In this document: piece after piece, positions 35,464 to 48,440 of the stretch
Position numbering within the stretch: position 1 is the first letter of the stretch
Layout of the letters: the number at the start of each line of letters is the position of its first letter
Assembly (NCBI GenBank): GCA_905250115.1
Contig: CAJNOI010000059.1
Location: forward strand, 1 to 64,000
Origin: Adineta steineri
Taxonomy: Eukaryota > Rotifera > Eurotatoria > Adinetida > Adinetidae
Reading direction: 5' to 3'
DNA: 64,000 nucleotides
Position numbers and translations under genes: made by a program
Notes under the pieces: generated by a model
What the model was told of the DNA's origin: nothing
Databases searched by the model: none
The model's input: only the letters and a program-made list of their open reading frames with translations

Positions 35464-38400
35464 ATGATAACAACAGATTCATCTCCAGACATAAGAATAT
35501 TCAATTGGCAAGAACAACAACAGGTAAGCATTGAGTGTATTTTGTTTTTTTCTGATGTGTAATTATCTTTTATGTCAATATAATATTTATTTTTGGCTTC
35601 GAGATCTATCCATATAGATAGAATATTAGAACAAATAATAGCATTGGTGAATTTTTAGAAGCGTGATGATGATTTGTTCGACCGGATCACTATTTTTCCC
35701 GTTATTCTTATTTCAATTAACTATTGCACTCATTTTCTCTCTCTATATGCGTGTTTAAAGCTTCATTCGATCTCATAATCCCATTTCAAGCGTCTTTCTT
35801 TTTTTCCGCCCCCTCTCTTTTTTTTCCCCTATCTTCATATATACATTCTGCCTTATTTCTAACAACTACGTCTCAATGAATAAGAGAGTATAACTTGAAA
35901 GAATGAAATTCTTTAACAGCATCAGTAACCATAACTAATTTAAATCATCAATGGTGTCAATATGACATTTATTACGCAAAACCAAGTGAGTGTGAACGTT
36001 ATACGGATGTATCATTACTAGAATTTTTTATAAACCGGAAAGATGTGATGACAATACGTCAATTATAATATGATAGTAACATGTTGACACAATGAAAAGA
36101 AAAATAATTACTTTTTTTTTTCTTTCTTTTTTGTTTGTATTAGAAAATTGTAATTGTAATCTAGTTTAATTTTTGTTTTTCTTCTGTCTATAGAGAATTT
36201 CTAGTCAATGTAAGTCTTTTAATCATTATTTATATTTTTATCTACTACGACTATAGTAATAATAAATACTTAGCTCCTTATGTTTTTTTTCTTCTTATTC
36301 CTCCGCATCTATCTTTTATTGACAACATAGTTGTTCTGGCATGCGTGGGTTCAAATTATTGTTATATTCGATCACATATTTTCTTGGTGAAATGCTTCTT
36401 AAATAATAAGTGTATTCTATGCTATTACTGCTATTACTTTCTTCTCTGTCTTCTGTCTAGTTTTTTTGAGTATCTATAGAAAAATAATAATAGAATACGA
36501 CAATAAGTGTTGTTAATGTGTATGGTTCATTGAAAAAAAAAGAAGGAAAAAAGAAAAAGAAGAAGATGATAAGAAGTTCGACACTCATATCTATCTGCTA
36601 TATTTTAAAGAGAAAAGATGAGTAGACAGTCTTGTTATTTTGAAAGATAATCTTATGTTAATAGAAAAAAAAATCGTATCTATTCATTAATGACAGCTGT
36701 CAACTGTATGCATGTTCAGTGAGGTAGATCATTAGAATACTTAAAAAGATTCATCTTTTTTTGTCTTTCGTTTATAGCCAATTACAGAAAATGATTTTGG
36801 CTCTGCTCTATTTTGGACGAAAAATCTTGTGTATTTAGCATTGGGAACTGTTGTATTTACAGCTATTGTTACATTTTTAGCTGTGGTAAGTTACTTATTA
36901 ATTAAGGACTAATTTTTTTTTATTAAATTAATTTTTAATCAGATATATTGGCGTACGAAACAACAAAAAGTCGCAAAAACTAAATCTCATTCATCTGAAT
37001 TACCATCATTTTCAACAAATTCAATCAATGTTAAAACACCGAGACCAAAAGAAATAAAATTATTTCCTATTGTACCAAAATTAGTTCAGCCAAGTTCACC
37101 AACATTTATTTTACCATCTATTGAAAATAATAAAATTATTAAAGATATATATACAACAGATGCGTATTCAACAGCTGATTCGTCATCGTCATCAGCAGCA
37201 GCGAAAAAATTTCGAAAAAAAAATCTACTTGAAAGGTAATTTATTGGACTTTTGTCCTTCGGACTAATGTAGAAAAATATCGTGCGAAGGCGTTTCGATG
37301 AGAATCATCGAGCAGCTGCTGAAATAATATGTCGATGAAAAAAAAATATGTCTACGTTATGTGTACAAATCGATAGGTGATGACAGGTAGAAACATGATT
37401 GTCTCTTTTGTTCTTAATCATATAATACGTATATACTACCTACTCTTTTTTTTAACCTACGCATACAAATAGAATTATTCACTCATTCTTTAAAAGTTTA
37501 TGTTTATTACTGAACGCGATGAGAGAAGAAATAAAAGCAAACAATGTACATGTATTTTTTAGAAAAAAAAGAAAGCTTTGAAGAGAGAAACTCAGTCAAC
37601 ATAAGTGATAGAAAATAAAAAAAAGTATATACTTAAATAAAGGAATTAAAAGTAAAGAATATTTTTTTTATGTCACACGTAGGCGTCTTGTTTTTGCCTG
37701 TGGGTATTAAAAAAATAGCTTTTAATGGATAGGTTTTTCTATAATTTGCGAATTATTGTTAGTTTTTTCGATAAAAAAATATAAAGTTATGAAGTATAGG
37801 TATAAGAATAGAATTTAACGAACTGTTTTTTTTTTAAATCGAGAATGAATCATGAGGGAGAAAAAAAGTTGTAATGACAAAAACAATAATAATAAAAATT
37901 TATTTCTCTCTCATCGTTCCACTGACTGCTCATGTAATCATAAGTGATGTGAAAAAGCAGAGAGAAAAAGAAGAAAGAAAACGATAGAATAAAAAAGAAA
38001 CAAATATGTCACTTTCTTTTTTTCTTGCATTCGCTTTCTTTCATCGCATTAATGAGGGGGTATGTTTAGATTATCATATCTGGAAATCTTTTATTTTTGA
38101 TCTCGAGTCATATTATTTTCATGAAAGATATGAGTAATTAGAATATTTCAAATATGTCTATGAAAGATGTATTTACACTATATATTAGATGATATTCTAA
38201 GATTAAACGAAAAACTACGACAGAAAATAGAACCGACAAATAAGAATATACACATCTATGGAAATCGAATCACCAACTATCTGTTGTGCTTATTGGAGCA
38301 AACCAGCATCATTATTATTTAAAAGAAGGTAGGTTATTTTCTTTTTCTGTTATTAAAATTCGAAATAATAATTGAAATCTTTCTACTCGTGATATGTTAG

Positions 38401-40322
38401 AAGATATGATTTCATCGTCGCTAGACTGTAAAACAATACATTATTAGGAATAACATAGTTGTTTCCTGTAATAAGAGGAAATAAAATCAAATGCGTTTTA
38501 ATTTTCAATTTACCGCACTATAGAATTCTATGTTTTCATGTATCAAATGTTATAGTGACAAAACCTATTGTATATCATATAAAAATAATTAATTATTCAT
38601 CTATTTAGGCGAGGTTCGAATAATTCACTAACAATATCAATTACTCCAAAACATCGTCTTATCAGTAGTCCACCAGCTGACTGGTAAATTTTTATATTTT
38701 TTCAATTTAGAAAAAAAAACTATTTGAATTTTTTGTTTTTAGCCCGCCTGATGAATATTTATTAACAGCCACACGAAAATTAACTATTGATGAACTTCAT
38801 AAACATGCACAAGATGCTCGATTACTCTATCATGAATTTTGGGTATATATTTCTAAGAAAAAAAGAAATTGTTTTTTTATTGTCGTTTCGATCTTCCATT
38901 TAGACAATTCCAACAAATCATCTAGAAAAACTTCGTATATGTGGTGCTGGTACAAAAAATCGTTATGGTACAATTATTGCTAGTAAGAATATATAAATAA
39001 ATAAAAAATTTAGATTTATATATATATTTATTAAAGATGAGCATTCTCGAGTGAAGTTACCTGAACTTTCCGGTGATCCACTTTCATCATATATCAATGC
39101 AAATTATGTTAATGGATATCCAAATGAATATCAGACATTTATTGCAACACAAGGACCACTTGCCAATACAATTATTGATTTCTATCGAATGATTTGGCAA
39201 GAACATGTGCCGGTTATTGTTATGATAACTCGTTTATATGAAAAAAATAAAGTAAAATAAAATTATAGAAGTTGAACTATGTAAAATAAACAAATTAAAT
39301 TATTTTAGGCAAAATGTGAAAGATATATTCCAGATTCTGGATCTAATCAATATGGACCATTTCAAGTTCATGTTAAATCTGTTTCACATCAATCTGATTA
39401 TGAAATACGTCGATTGATAATTGAAGTATATATACTAATTTTATTAAAATTGACTTTTATTTTTCTAATACATTATTTTTCATTTTAGTTCGAAAACGAA
39501 CAACGCGAAGTGGAACATTATTGGTATACAGGTAAATAAAATTGAATATGAAATGTATATATATAATATTATTTTTATTTTTTAATTAGCATGGCCAGAT
39601 CAATCCTGTCCCGATGTAGCTCAACCATTAATTGAACTAGTGAAAAATGTTGAAAAAACTCGTATAGAATTAACTGATACGAATAAACATTCTGGACCTA
39701 TCGTTGTTCATTGCAGGTAAATTATTTCTTTTTTGTTTTAAATTTATTTTTAATAAAAATAATTTTATATTATGTCTAATTGAGTCTACTCAATAGATAC
39801 CAATTAATTATAATGAAAGAAAAAATTAAAGACAAACAAACTTTTCCTTTTTATTATTATTCAGTTCTGTCTATCGATGAATAATTAAACGGTACACCTT
39901 ATGTGTCTACTGATGAAACTATACTTATCTTTTTCATTTAAATATTCATGGTAATGAAACAAGGTGAGACACGCGTGGGTTGTTACCATTAACAAAAAGA
40001 CGATGACAGAATTGTTAGCATTATTAGTAATTTTTAATTAGTGAAACGATATCAAAGATCTTGAAATAAAAACTAGATTATTTTCAATGATAATTAACAA
40101 CAAACTGTTTTCTTTTCTAGTGCTGGTATTGGTCGTACTGGCTGTTTTATTGCATTGAGCAATGGTATAAAGCAACTTGATAAAGAACATACTATTGATA
40201 TTGTTCGTATACTTTGTGACTTACGTCGAGATCGAGGTGGAATGATTCAAACGAATGATCAATATCAATTTGTTTATCAAGCATTAAGCGAATATGCTAG
40301 AACGTTGCAATCTTCATCTTGA
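35464..40322 (+). CDS. PTPRR: PTPRR-like receptor tyrosine phosphatase with kinase-interaction motif
   Basis: A tyrosine phosphatase of the KIM family (PTPRR, PTPN5, PTPN7), which dephosphorylates MAP kinases. The long form starts MITTDSSPDIRIFNWQEQQQ at 35464, splices in phase 0 over 1.26 kb to PITENDFGSALFWTKN, and then has one transmembrane helix (LVYLALGTVVFTAIVTFLAVIYW). A Ser-rich cytoplasmic stretch leads to the kinase-interaction motif LLERRGSNNSLTISIT, whose Arg-Arg is split across an intron. The catalytic domain has KNRYGTI, SSYINANYVNGY, the WPD loop (YTAWPDQSCPD), the P-loop VHCSAGIGRTGCF and the Q-loop QTNDQYQF, so all catalytic residues are intact. RTGCFIA is typical of the KIM group. 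The ectodomain is only about 30 residues with no signal peptide. RRGSNNSL offers the family's regulatory PKA-site Ser. Confidence 0.92.
38258..38328 (+). CDS. Alternative first exon for a cytosolic PTPRR-like isoform
   Basis: A 71-nt segment starting with ATG and ending at a GTAGGT donor. It encodes MEIESPTICCAYWSKPASLL then FKR, and splices in the same phase as the membrane-form exon to RGSNNSLTIS. The result is a protein with the KIM and phosphatase domain but no transmembrane helix. It lies within the roughly 1.4-kb intron between the membrane exon and the KIM exon. Vertebrate PTPRR uses alternative promoters for membrane and cytosolic forms, so this arrangement is plausible. Evidence is sequence only: ATG, donor, phase and position. 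Confidence 0.6.
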
Positions 40323-40905
40323 TGATCTATTTTCTTAGTTTTTTTGTTTGTTCAACATTACTTTCGACTATTTTTTTGTCTTTTTTTTTTCGTTTTTCTT
40401 TTTTTTTGGTTGTCGATTGTTAGGTATTCTTAATTTGTCTATCTTACAGATATAAATTTATAGCGGTGTGAGAAAAGACCTATTATAAAATGTTGTTTTA
40501 TTTTCTTAAATGATCTCTCTCTATATATATGTATGTATGTGTGTGTGTGTGCGTACGTGGTCTATAATACTATTTTGTTTTATTGTTATAACCAAAGAAA
40601 ATTTGAGCAAAGAGTGTTTTTATTTTAAAAATTTAAACAAAAAAAAAAAAGAAGAAACCCGGTAGTGTGACGATATTTTTCTAAACATTGGTATTGATCT
40701 CATCGAATGAACTTGTTTATTTTTTTCCGTGTTTTGGTTAGGGGAATCTTATGTTGTTCTTTTTAACCCATTAACATTACACTGTACAGTCATATGATTT
40801 ATTGTGTTTTTTGTTTTTCTGAAAAATATAAAATGGATCTATAGAAATGGTTATGTGGAAGAAAAAAAAAATAAAGATCTTAATTTTTCTTCTTTTCATT
40901 AGATA
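40323..40905. other. Intergenic spacer before NDUFA9
   Basis: T-rich 3' flank of the phosphatase gene, a (TATG/GT)n microsatellite at about 40523-40552, poly-A tracts, and a pyrimidine-rich TTCTTCTTTTCATTAG just before the NDUFA9 ATG, which could be an acceptor for a 5' UTR intron. No gene is seen. Confidence 0.45.
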
Positions 40906-42825
40906 ATGTCAACCGCGGCTTTACAGTCGAGTAAACGTTCATTAGTTAAATTACGGACATTTACATTACATATTGATTGTGCATATGCATCAAATGATGC
41001 ATCAATTCGATCATCGCCAAAACAATCATCATCGTCGGTTACATATGTAGGTGATAATTTACCCATTAATATGGGTTTAAATGAAGTTAAATCACTTCGA
41101 TTAACTGATATGAGACGTGGTGGTGGTGGTCGATCAAGTTTTAGTGGAATTGTAGCAACAGTTTTTGGCGCACAAGGATTTGTTGGCGGTGCAACTGTTA
41201 ATCGACTTGGTATATTATTAAATTTTACTTTGAAATACTAATTTTTATTCGTTGATTTTTTGTTTAAAGCAAAAGAAGGTTCACAAATAATTGTACCCTA
41301 TCGTGGTGATGTTTACGGTTTACGAGAACTTCGTGTACTCGGTGATCTTGGTCAAATCCTATTTACAGTAAGTGATAAGAAGCAAAGAATTTGATGCTTG
41401 ATTAGAATCATATTTCCGATAAAATATAAGATACTTCCTTGAACTTATTATTTAAGAGCATAAAAGGATGATTAATTATTCAAGTATGAATAAAGATAAA
41501 GACATAGATAAATGTATAATTAGAATAGAATATTCTATGGATTTATTTTTAGCCTTTTCATGGTAAAGATGAAGCATCGATTCGTCGTGCTTTAGAACAT
41601 TCAAATGTTGTTATTAATTTAATTGGTCGACAAAGTGAAACTCGGTACAGAATTATTTCTTTAATATTTTATTTTCGAAAATTTTTTATTTTTGTTTTTC
41701 CGAATAGAAATTTTTCATACGATGATGTTCATGTTAAAATGTCTCGAACAATAGCTCGATTATCACGTGAATGTGGTGTACAACGTCTCATTCATTTTTC
41801 AGCTTTAAATGCTAGTCCAAATCCACCAGCCATTATCTTTCGAAAACCATCAAAATTTCTTACGTCAAAAGTAAATTGAATATCTTATGAAGAAAAATGA
41901 ATTAATACAATTTGTTTCTTTCTAGTATGCTGGAGAATTAGCTGTTAGAGAAGAATTTCCTGATGCAACAATTTTTCGACCATCAGCTATTTTTGGAAAT
42001 CAATATAGTGATGGATTTATTGCATATCATTTTTCTAGATGTAAAACAATATTTTAAAACTTTTTCTGTTTATAATATGAATGACTTTATTCTAGGGGTT
42101 CGACCATTATCTTATCTTCGTGTTCCACTTTATGCATCAGGAGAAAAAACTGTTAAAGCACCTGTATATGTAAGAAATAAATTATATTGTTGTTTTTTGT
42201 AAAATTATTATCAATATTTTAAAGGTTACTGATGTTTCAAATGCAGTTTATGCAGCTGTTCGAGAACCAATGAGTGTTGGACAAACATATGAAATTTATG
42301 GGTAAAGATTTAATATAATATTATTTATCTCTATTTATTTATTTATTTAAAGACCTGAACGTTATCAATTACGTGAATTAATCGAATATTGTTTACGATA
42401 TATGCGTCGAAAAAGTATTATTACACCATTAACACCAGATGTTTTGTAAGTACGATTTTGATACCCTTCAATAAATAAGCTCGTTTTTTTTTAGCGCGAA
42501 AGCAATAGCAAATTATACATTTCATAAAAGTCTTTACAATGTCGATCGTATGCAATGCGTAAGAATCCGAAAATTCTTGATTATCTTTATATAAAGTGAA
42601 TATTTTATTTAGGCTTATGTTTCCGATACATATACACCTGGTTTACCAACAATTCGTGATTTAGGTATTGAACCAACAAAATTTTCGGATGCAATTGGAA
42701 ATATTATGGCTTCAATGAGAAAAAGCGGTCGATATGTTGAAAATCCGGAAGATTTCATAATACCTGATCCACCAAAACCAGTTTCACAAGAATTCGAACT
42801 TTCATATAATGTATCCTATCCTTAG
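40906..42825 (+). CDS. NDUFA9: Mitochondrial complex I subunit NDUFA9
   Basis: A non-catalytic 39-kDa subunit of NADH:ubiquinone oxidoreductase with an atypical short-chain dehydrogenase fold that binds NADPH. It starts MSTAALQSSKRSLVKLRTF at 40906, giving a basic, Ser-rich mitochondrial presequence. The mature part has GGRSSFSGIVATVFGAQGFV (the Rossmann loop GAQGFVG, where vertebrates have GATGFLG), SQIIVPYRGD, LGDLGQILF, HSNVVINLIGR, CGVQRLIHFSALNA, KYAGELAVREEFPDATIFRP, and a C-terminus with YVSDTYTPGLPTIRDLGIEP. It ends SYNVSYP at 42825. The gene has about eight short exons with 50-200 nt introns. The full family length is present. Confidence 0.95.
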
Positions 42826-43263
42826 ATTTGTTATTATTTTTCTTTTATATTTGAGGTATATCCAAGTCGTAGTTTAAAGACATTTTTTTCATTGTCCTTT
42901 CCCATATAAATAAAAGAAAACCTTTTACAACTATTGATATTTGTTTTAAGAATCATACTATACTTGAGAGTGGGTGAGGGTGAAGGTGCCTCATATAAAC
43001 CCACATCCATAGGCCTTCATGATGATGCGCTGAATAATGACATAATATATACAGCTAGTTTCAATTGGTTATCGTGCATATAATATCTCTATTTCACATA
43101 TATCGGGTGAACTTTATATCAATGCAGATGTCATTCTTCTGAATATGCACATTCCTGATTTGCTGATTTTATTATGACCTTTATTAGCAAACGTTGTGCT
43201 AAAGCTGTCATTGTCTTCAATTTTGTATATTATCTTGTAATCAAATTAAACGTGAACTGTTCA
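42826..43263. other. Intergenic spacer
   Basis: Separates NDUFA9 from the F-box-like gene, both plus. An in-frame ATG at 43174 upstream of the chosen F-box start could add about 30 hydrophobic residues. AATAAA at 42909-42914 may be a polyadenylation signal for NDUFA9. Nothing else is recognised. Confidence 0.4.
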
Positions 43264-44962
43264 ATGGCGAGTATAGAAGATTTATGCGATGAACTTGTAA
43301 TTATGATTTGGAATAAACTCAATAATCTTGATGTATTCTATTCATTTATGGGTGTCAATAAAAGATTCGACAGATTAGTTCGTGATGTAAGTTATACTCG
43401 TTCTATTCAAATTTCTGATAAAGATTCAAACAATAACTATTGTTCACTACCCGATACTTTACTTGATCGGCTTTGTTTTGATGTATTACCACAAATACAT
43501 GATAATATCGAATGGCTGACACTTGAACCACTTTCTATGGAACGTATTCTTTGTGCTGGTCAATATTCTCATTTATACAAGCTGACTCTTGTCAATTTCG
43601 GTCATCAGTCAACAAGACATTATTTTACTAGTAAGACAATATCTTGATGTGATTATCTTTTAGATTTTTTCATGCATCTCTTTCAGATGAATCACCTTTT
43701 GCTAACCTTTTCAAACAACGTATAACACATTTAAATGTTTCAATACATTATAAATTAAAATTACTGCTTGTTGATAGCAATGAAAATCTCTATGCATTTA
43801 TCTCTTCGATATTTACAAATTTAATCGATTTCAATTTTACTTGTCATTGCTTTTGGAGACGATTTCAACATCTAACAATTGATGATTCATGCAATAAGAA
43901 TTCCTTTTTACAAAATGTTATTAATTTGCGTATCGATGTCGATACATTGGATGATTGTTTGCGTCTTCTTGATGGTCGACTGATTTATTTAAGAAAATTC
44001 ATCGTTAATATTTATACCATTGAATCTTCAACACTAAATATTGGTAGTAAGGTAAAAATATATGAAAACAATGTTTTGCTTATCTTTTTATTTGAATATT
44101 TTTATTGAAGATATTAACTAACCTCCGATATTTCTCATTAACTTCACGTAAATCTACAACAGAATATGAAAATTACATTTTACCACTTCTTCAACGAATG
44201 ATAAATCTCGAAAATTTGATATTATGCTTGCGTATTAGTTGGAGATCTAAATATATTGATGGTTTTCATTTCAAAAACAAAATCTTTATTCATATGCCAC
44301 AACTTCGAACATTCGATTTCGAGATAAGCACTTCTGTTCCACGTATTGAAAGGGGAAATCAACTAACAAATCATGAATTGCAAAACACATTTATCGATGA
44401 GAGATATAGACAAGTCATATCTTATATCGATGATGATCGAAGAGGAGGCCCTCGATCTCACATCTTCTCTCTCCCATATACGATTGACACATCACTTACA
44501 CTCTCCAACAACTTTCCAGGAGGTTTACTGTCAAATGTTCGCCATTTATTATTAATGGACCATAGAAATTCATTTGAACATCAGTTTTTCAAGATCATTG
44601 CTCAATCTTTTCCATATCTCACCGATTTATCTATTCATAATCACGAACAACAACGACCCAAACGATTAAATGAAGTAGACAAAAATAATCCTCAATTGTC
44701 GAGTATTGAATTTTCTCATCTCAACAATCTTAGACTCGGCAGTAGTCATATCGATTATGCGAAAAAATTTTTGGATGAAATGAATACTCGATTACCATGT
44801 TTAATTCATTTAGATATATCATACGAAAATTTGGAAAGTGTAACTGAAAATTTTACACGTGATGCAACTCGTCGAAATTGTGCTCAATTAAATCGTATAC
44901 AATTTCATAAATCAATCGTTCTTTCGGAAAACTTTTATCTATATTTTTCTTCACTTAAATAG
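43264..44962 (+). CDS. F-box/LRR-like protein
   Basis: A substrate adaptor-like protein with an N-terminal F-box (residues 3-45: MASIEDLCDELVIMIWNKLN followed by NLDVFYSFMGVNKRFDRLV) and a long C-terminal region of irregular leucine-rich repeats (SHLYKLTLVNFG, QRITHLNVSIHY, LTNLRYFSLTSR, MINLENLILCLRISW, PYLTDLSIHN, LNNLRLGSSHID, LPCLIHLDISYENLESV). Three exons are joined by two short introns (43632-43686 and about 44052-44109) with matching phases. I chose ATG 43264 over the upstream in-frame ATG at 43174 because the F-box begins directly after it. Proteins of this shape are expanded in some invertebrates; the target is unknown. SCF membership is inferred from the F-box only. Confidence 0.78.
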
Positions 44963-45360
44963 ATTCCAATTATAATTCTTTCATATTGTTATTGAAATAA
45001 AATATTATTTGAAGAAAATAATAGAGAAACAATACGGATTATTAAATAATCTTCAATTATGATACTCAATTATGTTAAACTGAGAAAATCTTTTTATCAT
45101 TGTCTTAATATCATCGAATTAAGTTAATGTATCTTATCATTCACAAATTAAAATAGAGGTCTTCTATTATGTCCGTAAAAAAAGAATATTTTCTTACTAC
45201 TCTCGACTATGTGGTTTTTATAAGTCGTTTGTCGTTTAATGTTCTTTATATTGTTTTTAAAGAATTAGTGAACTTTTTGACAATATTACAGTCAAGTAAA
45301 ATCGATACTATAATAACAGAAAATTTCATAAAACTAGCATTTTAATTAGAAGACTATGTG
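44963..45360. other. Intergenic, AT-rich
   Basis: 3' flank of the F-box-like gene. AATAAA-type signal (GAAATAAAATATT) occurs near 44994-45005. No other structure is seen before the transposase relic. Confidence 0.4.
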
Positions 45361-45830
45361 TTCTTTGTGGAAAATTCTCCGTAAACTAGTGTTGTAAGGA
45401 GCATATCTATAAATCGAACATTCGTATTGTACGAAGTTGCATTTTGTTGTCAATAATTGTTAGTTTCTTTGACTAATTTCTGCATTAGTTCGTTGTCAAA
45501 AAATGCTCTGAAATAGTCGAATAGTTTGTTTCCCTCGATTTCAAGCTCTTCGATGATTCCTGATATTCTATGAGAAAACTTGAAGCCAGATAGACGTCAT
45601 TTTCTAGGAGCATTTAGAACTGAAATGTTGTTTCCTTCATTTATTGATGACAGATTCAAATCGTCAAGCTCTTTTTCTAATTCTGATTCTGAGTCGTTCA
45701 ACATATTATTGATTTCCATTTGATTGAGCTTGGTTTTTCTTAAAGTGATATATAGAATGAAATTGATGAAGCATAAACTATGTGCTCTTAATCCACCTGA
45801 ATGTATTTCTGTATCAATCTCCTTCTTCAT
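45360..45830 (-). pseudogene. piggyBac-type transposase N-terminal relic
   Basis: A decayed transposase fragment on the minus strand. Upstream it reads MEINNMLNDSESELEKELDD, the acidic N-terminus usual in piggyBac proteins, up to a TGA at about 45597. One frame over, it continues RLSGFKFSHRISGIIEELEI, then NKLFDYFRAFFDNELMQKLV and KETNNY, which is the start of the DDE_Tnp_1_7 domain (pattern F..FF.DELL..IV.ETNRYA). A second in-frame TGA follows ETNNY, after which QQNATSYNTNVRFID stays open to about 45360. At least two lesions and no catalytic core mean it is dead. No terminal repeats were found at its borders. Confidence 0.65.
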
Positions 45831-45839
45831 AACAATCTA

Positions 45840-48440
45840 CGGGCTATATATAGAGCGATGATAAGAGGATGAAAATCTATAAAACTTACAGAAAGAAAAG
45901 AAAACTCAATCGCACATGCATAATGATAGAATGGAAAAATTCATGACGCATGAATGACAATAAGAGATAAGATGCAGCTCATAACACGAACATGTTAAAA
46001 AAAACCATCTGTAACGTTTGCTTCGAAGAGACGCGGAAAAATCCGAAATGTCACGCGTCAAATTGCGTGAAATTTCAATGACGTTTTAAAGTGTTATTGT
46101 CCCTGAAAGGTTTAATCATCAAATAATATATTATTCTATTTCTTTTACTCTATGAGAAATTAAATATAACCTGTCATACTAGTCAAATTTGAAGTTCAGT
46201 CACATAACGAATAATTATTGACAATAGCATTTTTTCTTGTAAGACAGCTGCAAACATTTGTCTGATAAAATACTAGAATACTCATATCCTGATTTATGAA
46301 AAAATAATTACTTTTTATTATCGCGTTTCTTTTTGTAACGTTTCACATTGATCGACTATTCAAGATTGTTCATAAATGATAATTTAGTGCTTATTCTAAT
46401 ACAAAAAAAGAGAATTTTTTATTACTTCTACGTGAAAAAGTGTGTCTAGGTAATAAAATATATTAATGGCTTTTGTTAATTGATTAGCTATTACTTTGTA
46501 CTAACATAAAGACAAGTGAACATTTTATACATTTAGCAAATTTTACTGTATTGATTTCTAAATCGACATAAATTGTATGTGATCATTCTACTATATATTA
46601 TCTTTAATTTTGATTTTGTCAATATTACTTTCTCAAGATTTGTTATACGAAATATGCCTTAAAACTTTGACATATTCTGCATCATCAAAACATACATGTC
46701 TTGGACAATTATTTCCACAACAACATCAAATACTTCTAGATTTATTGATGCATTAATAATAAATGCCATAAGTAACAGTTAATCATTGTCTTCCGAGATT
46801 TACATTTGACATCATATAATATTACTAGCATAAGCTAGAAATAGTTGTGAAAACATAAACACAACAAATTAAATATAGTTTGACATTGTGTTCATTTTTA
46901 GAGGAAAAATGATTGATGCACTTTTCAAAGTATATATTAATAAGACATCACAATTAATTATAGAGAGGTGTTGTTGTAATATTTGCGTGTTTAACTAAAC
47001 CATCGCATGTTAATACGATGTCTAGCTTTACTAACCGGTAAAAAGTCGAATGTTAGAGGTCAAATATCATGTCAAAATCGAGAGGTTATAGTTGATAATT
47101 ACTAACAAACATTTGATTAAATATAAGTTTTAATTAGAAGTCGATTAAAAATTCAAAATCAGTATATTTATAATTACTCAAAAATCTTATTTTCTCGTAA
47201 ACATAGAAAACAAGATGTTTTCTTGTATAAAATCTAACTTGAAATCATTGGAATAGAAAATCTATTTTATTTCATAGAAATTTTCTATAGCTTAACTAAT
47301 AATCGATAATTAAAACATAATAATCTGTTCATAATCAAATTCTATTTTTTATGAATATACTGTTTTTCAATAAATCGTAGTTTGTTTTAATATGAATAAA
47401 TCAATCATTGTGGCATCTATGACAATTTGAGGGTATTTTTCATAATAAAATAGATGAACGCTAGTAACTAGCGTTCAATAAGATACAAATCAGTTAATAT
47501 GAAAATAATCTATTTCTATGAGATACATATCTAATCTCTAATTCTTTTTTGAAATAGAAAATTGATGATGATTAAAATCAAGATAAAATTTTAAACGATA
47601 ATGAAACTTACTAAAAAAAAACTTCATCAATATGACTCGATAGTGTTCGAAGAAATATTACCTAAGTATAAAAACTATTGAATAAAGAAAACGTATGCAT
47701 ACATGATGAGAAATAAACAATTAATGATCGAATGACAAAGTTAAAAGAATAAAATATGATAGCTGCATTAATTGAAAACTGATTGTCAGTGCTTCTCTTT
47801 TTTTTGTTGAGATGATATTGTCAATTATAACTAGATGAACTATTTAATTGTGTAGTAATACTATATAAATAATTCCTTTGATTCGTTTCTAAGTTAAATA
47901 TCTTTTTTTGGAAACTAATTCTCTAGTATATTAATATCTATTTAAATGTCAATCTGTGTTAATTTTATTTATTTATATCAATAAAAAATTATGATGAAAA
48001 AAGGGAGTAGACGACATATCAATCAAACCAATATAATTGGAGTTTTACCATTCTTTTCTTGTCAGAACTACAATTCGCATGTCGAACGGAAACGTTGAAG
48101 AGCCCCTTTTTTTCTTTATAGTAAGTGGGCTGCTTGTCTATTCAATGGAAGATATGTAGCGCACGGTTTTAATCGCAATATGAAGGAAACACTTGTCATC
48201 TTCCTAGTTTTTCGCGTTTTTTTTTCTTTCAGTCTCTCCGTTGCTTTCTGTTTTCTTTTCTAGAGTTATTTTCTTTGAAAGAATGATCATTTATTCGGTT
48301 TGATGTGAACGATTGACGTCTCGAAGAATTATTATACGCTCGGTTTAGCGCATTTACCGAAGTTCATTGTGTTCTGTCGTTTGTCGCTTTTATTGAAAAA
48401 AAAGAAGAAAAAAGAAAATTAAACTAGTCATTTGCCCAAT
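45840..48440. other. Gene-free region, 2.6 kb
   Basis: No coding exon is convincing on either strand. The sequence is very AT-rich except for a small CpG-containing patch at about 46010-46090 (AGACGCGGAAAAATCCG, TCACGCGTCAAATTGCGTGA), which looks like part of an old repeat, and a pyrimidine-rich stretch at 48180-48260. It may hold regulatory DNA for the KChIP-like gene downstream. Confidence 0.45.

Noticed and set aside
36178-36212. Possible 16-nt microexon (CTATAG | AGAATTTCTAGTCAAT | GTAAGT) in the PTPRR-like gene
   Set aside because: The flanking exons already join in phase 0, and a 16-nt insert would shift the frame.
36340-36370. GGGTTCAAAT resembling a tRNA T-arm
   Set aside because: No matching acceptor stem, D-arm or anticodon arm around it; no tRNA was found in the window.
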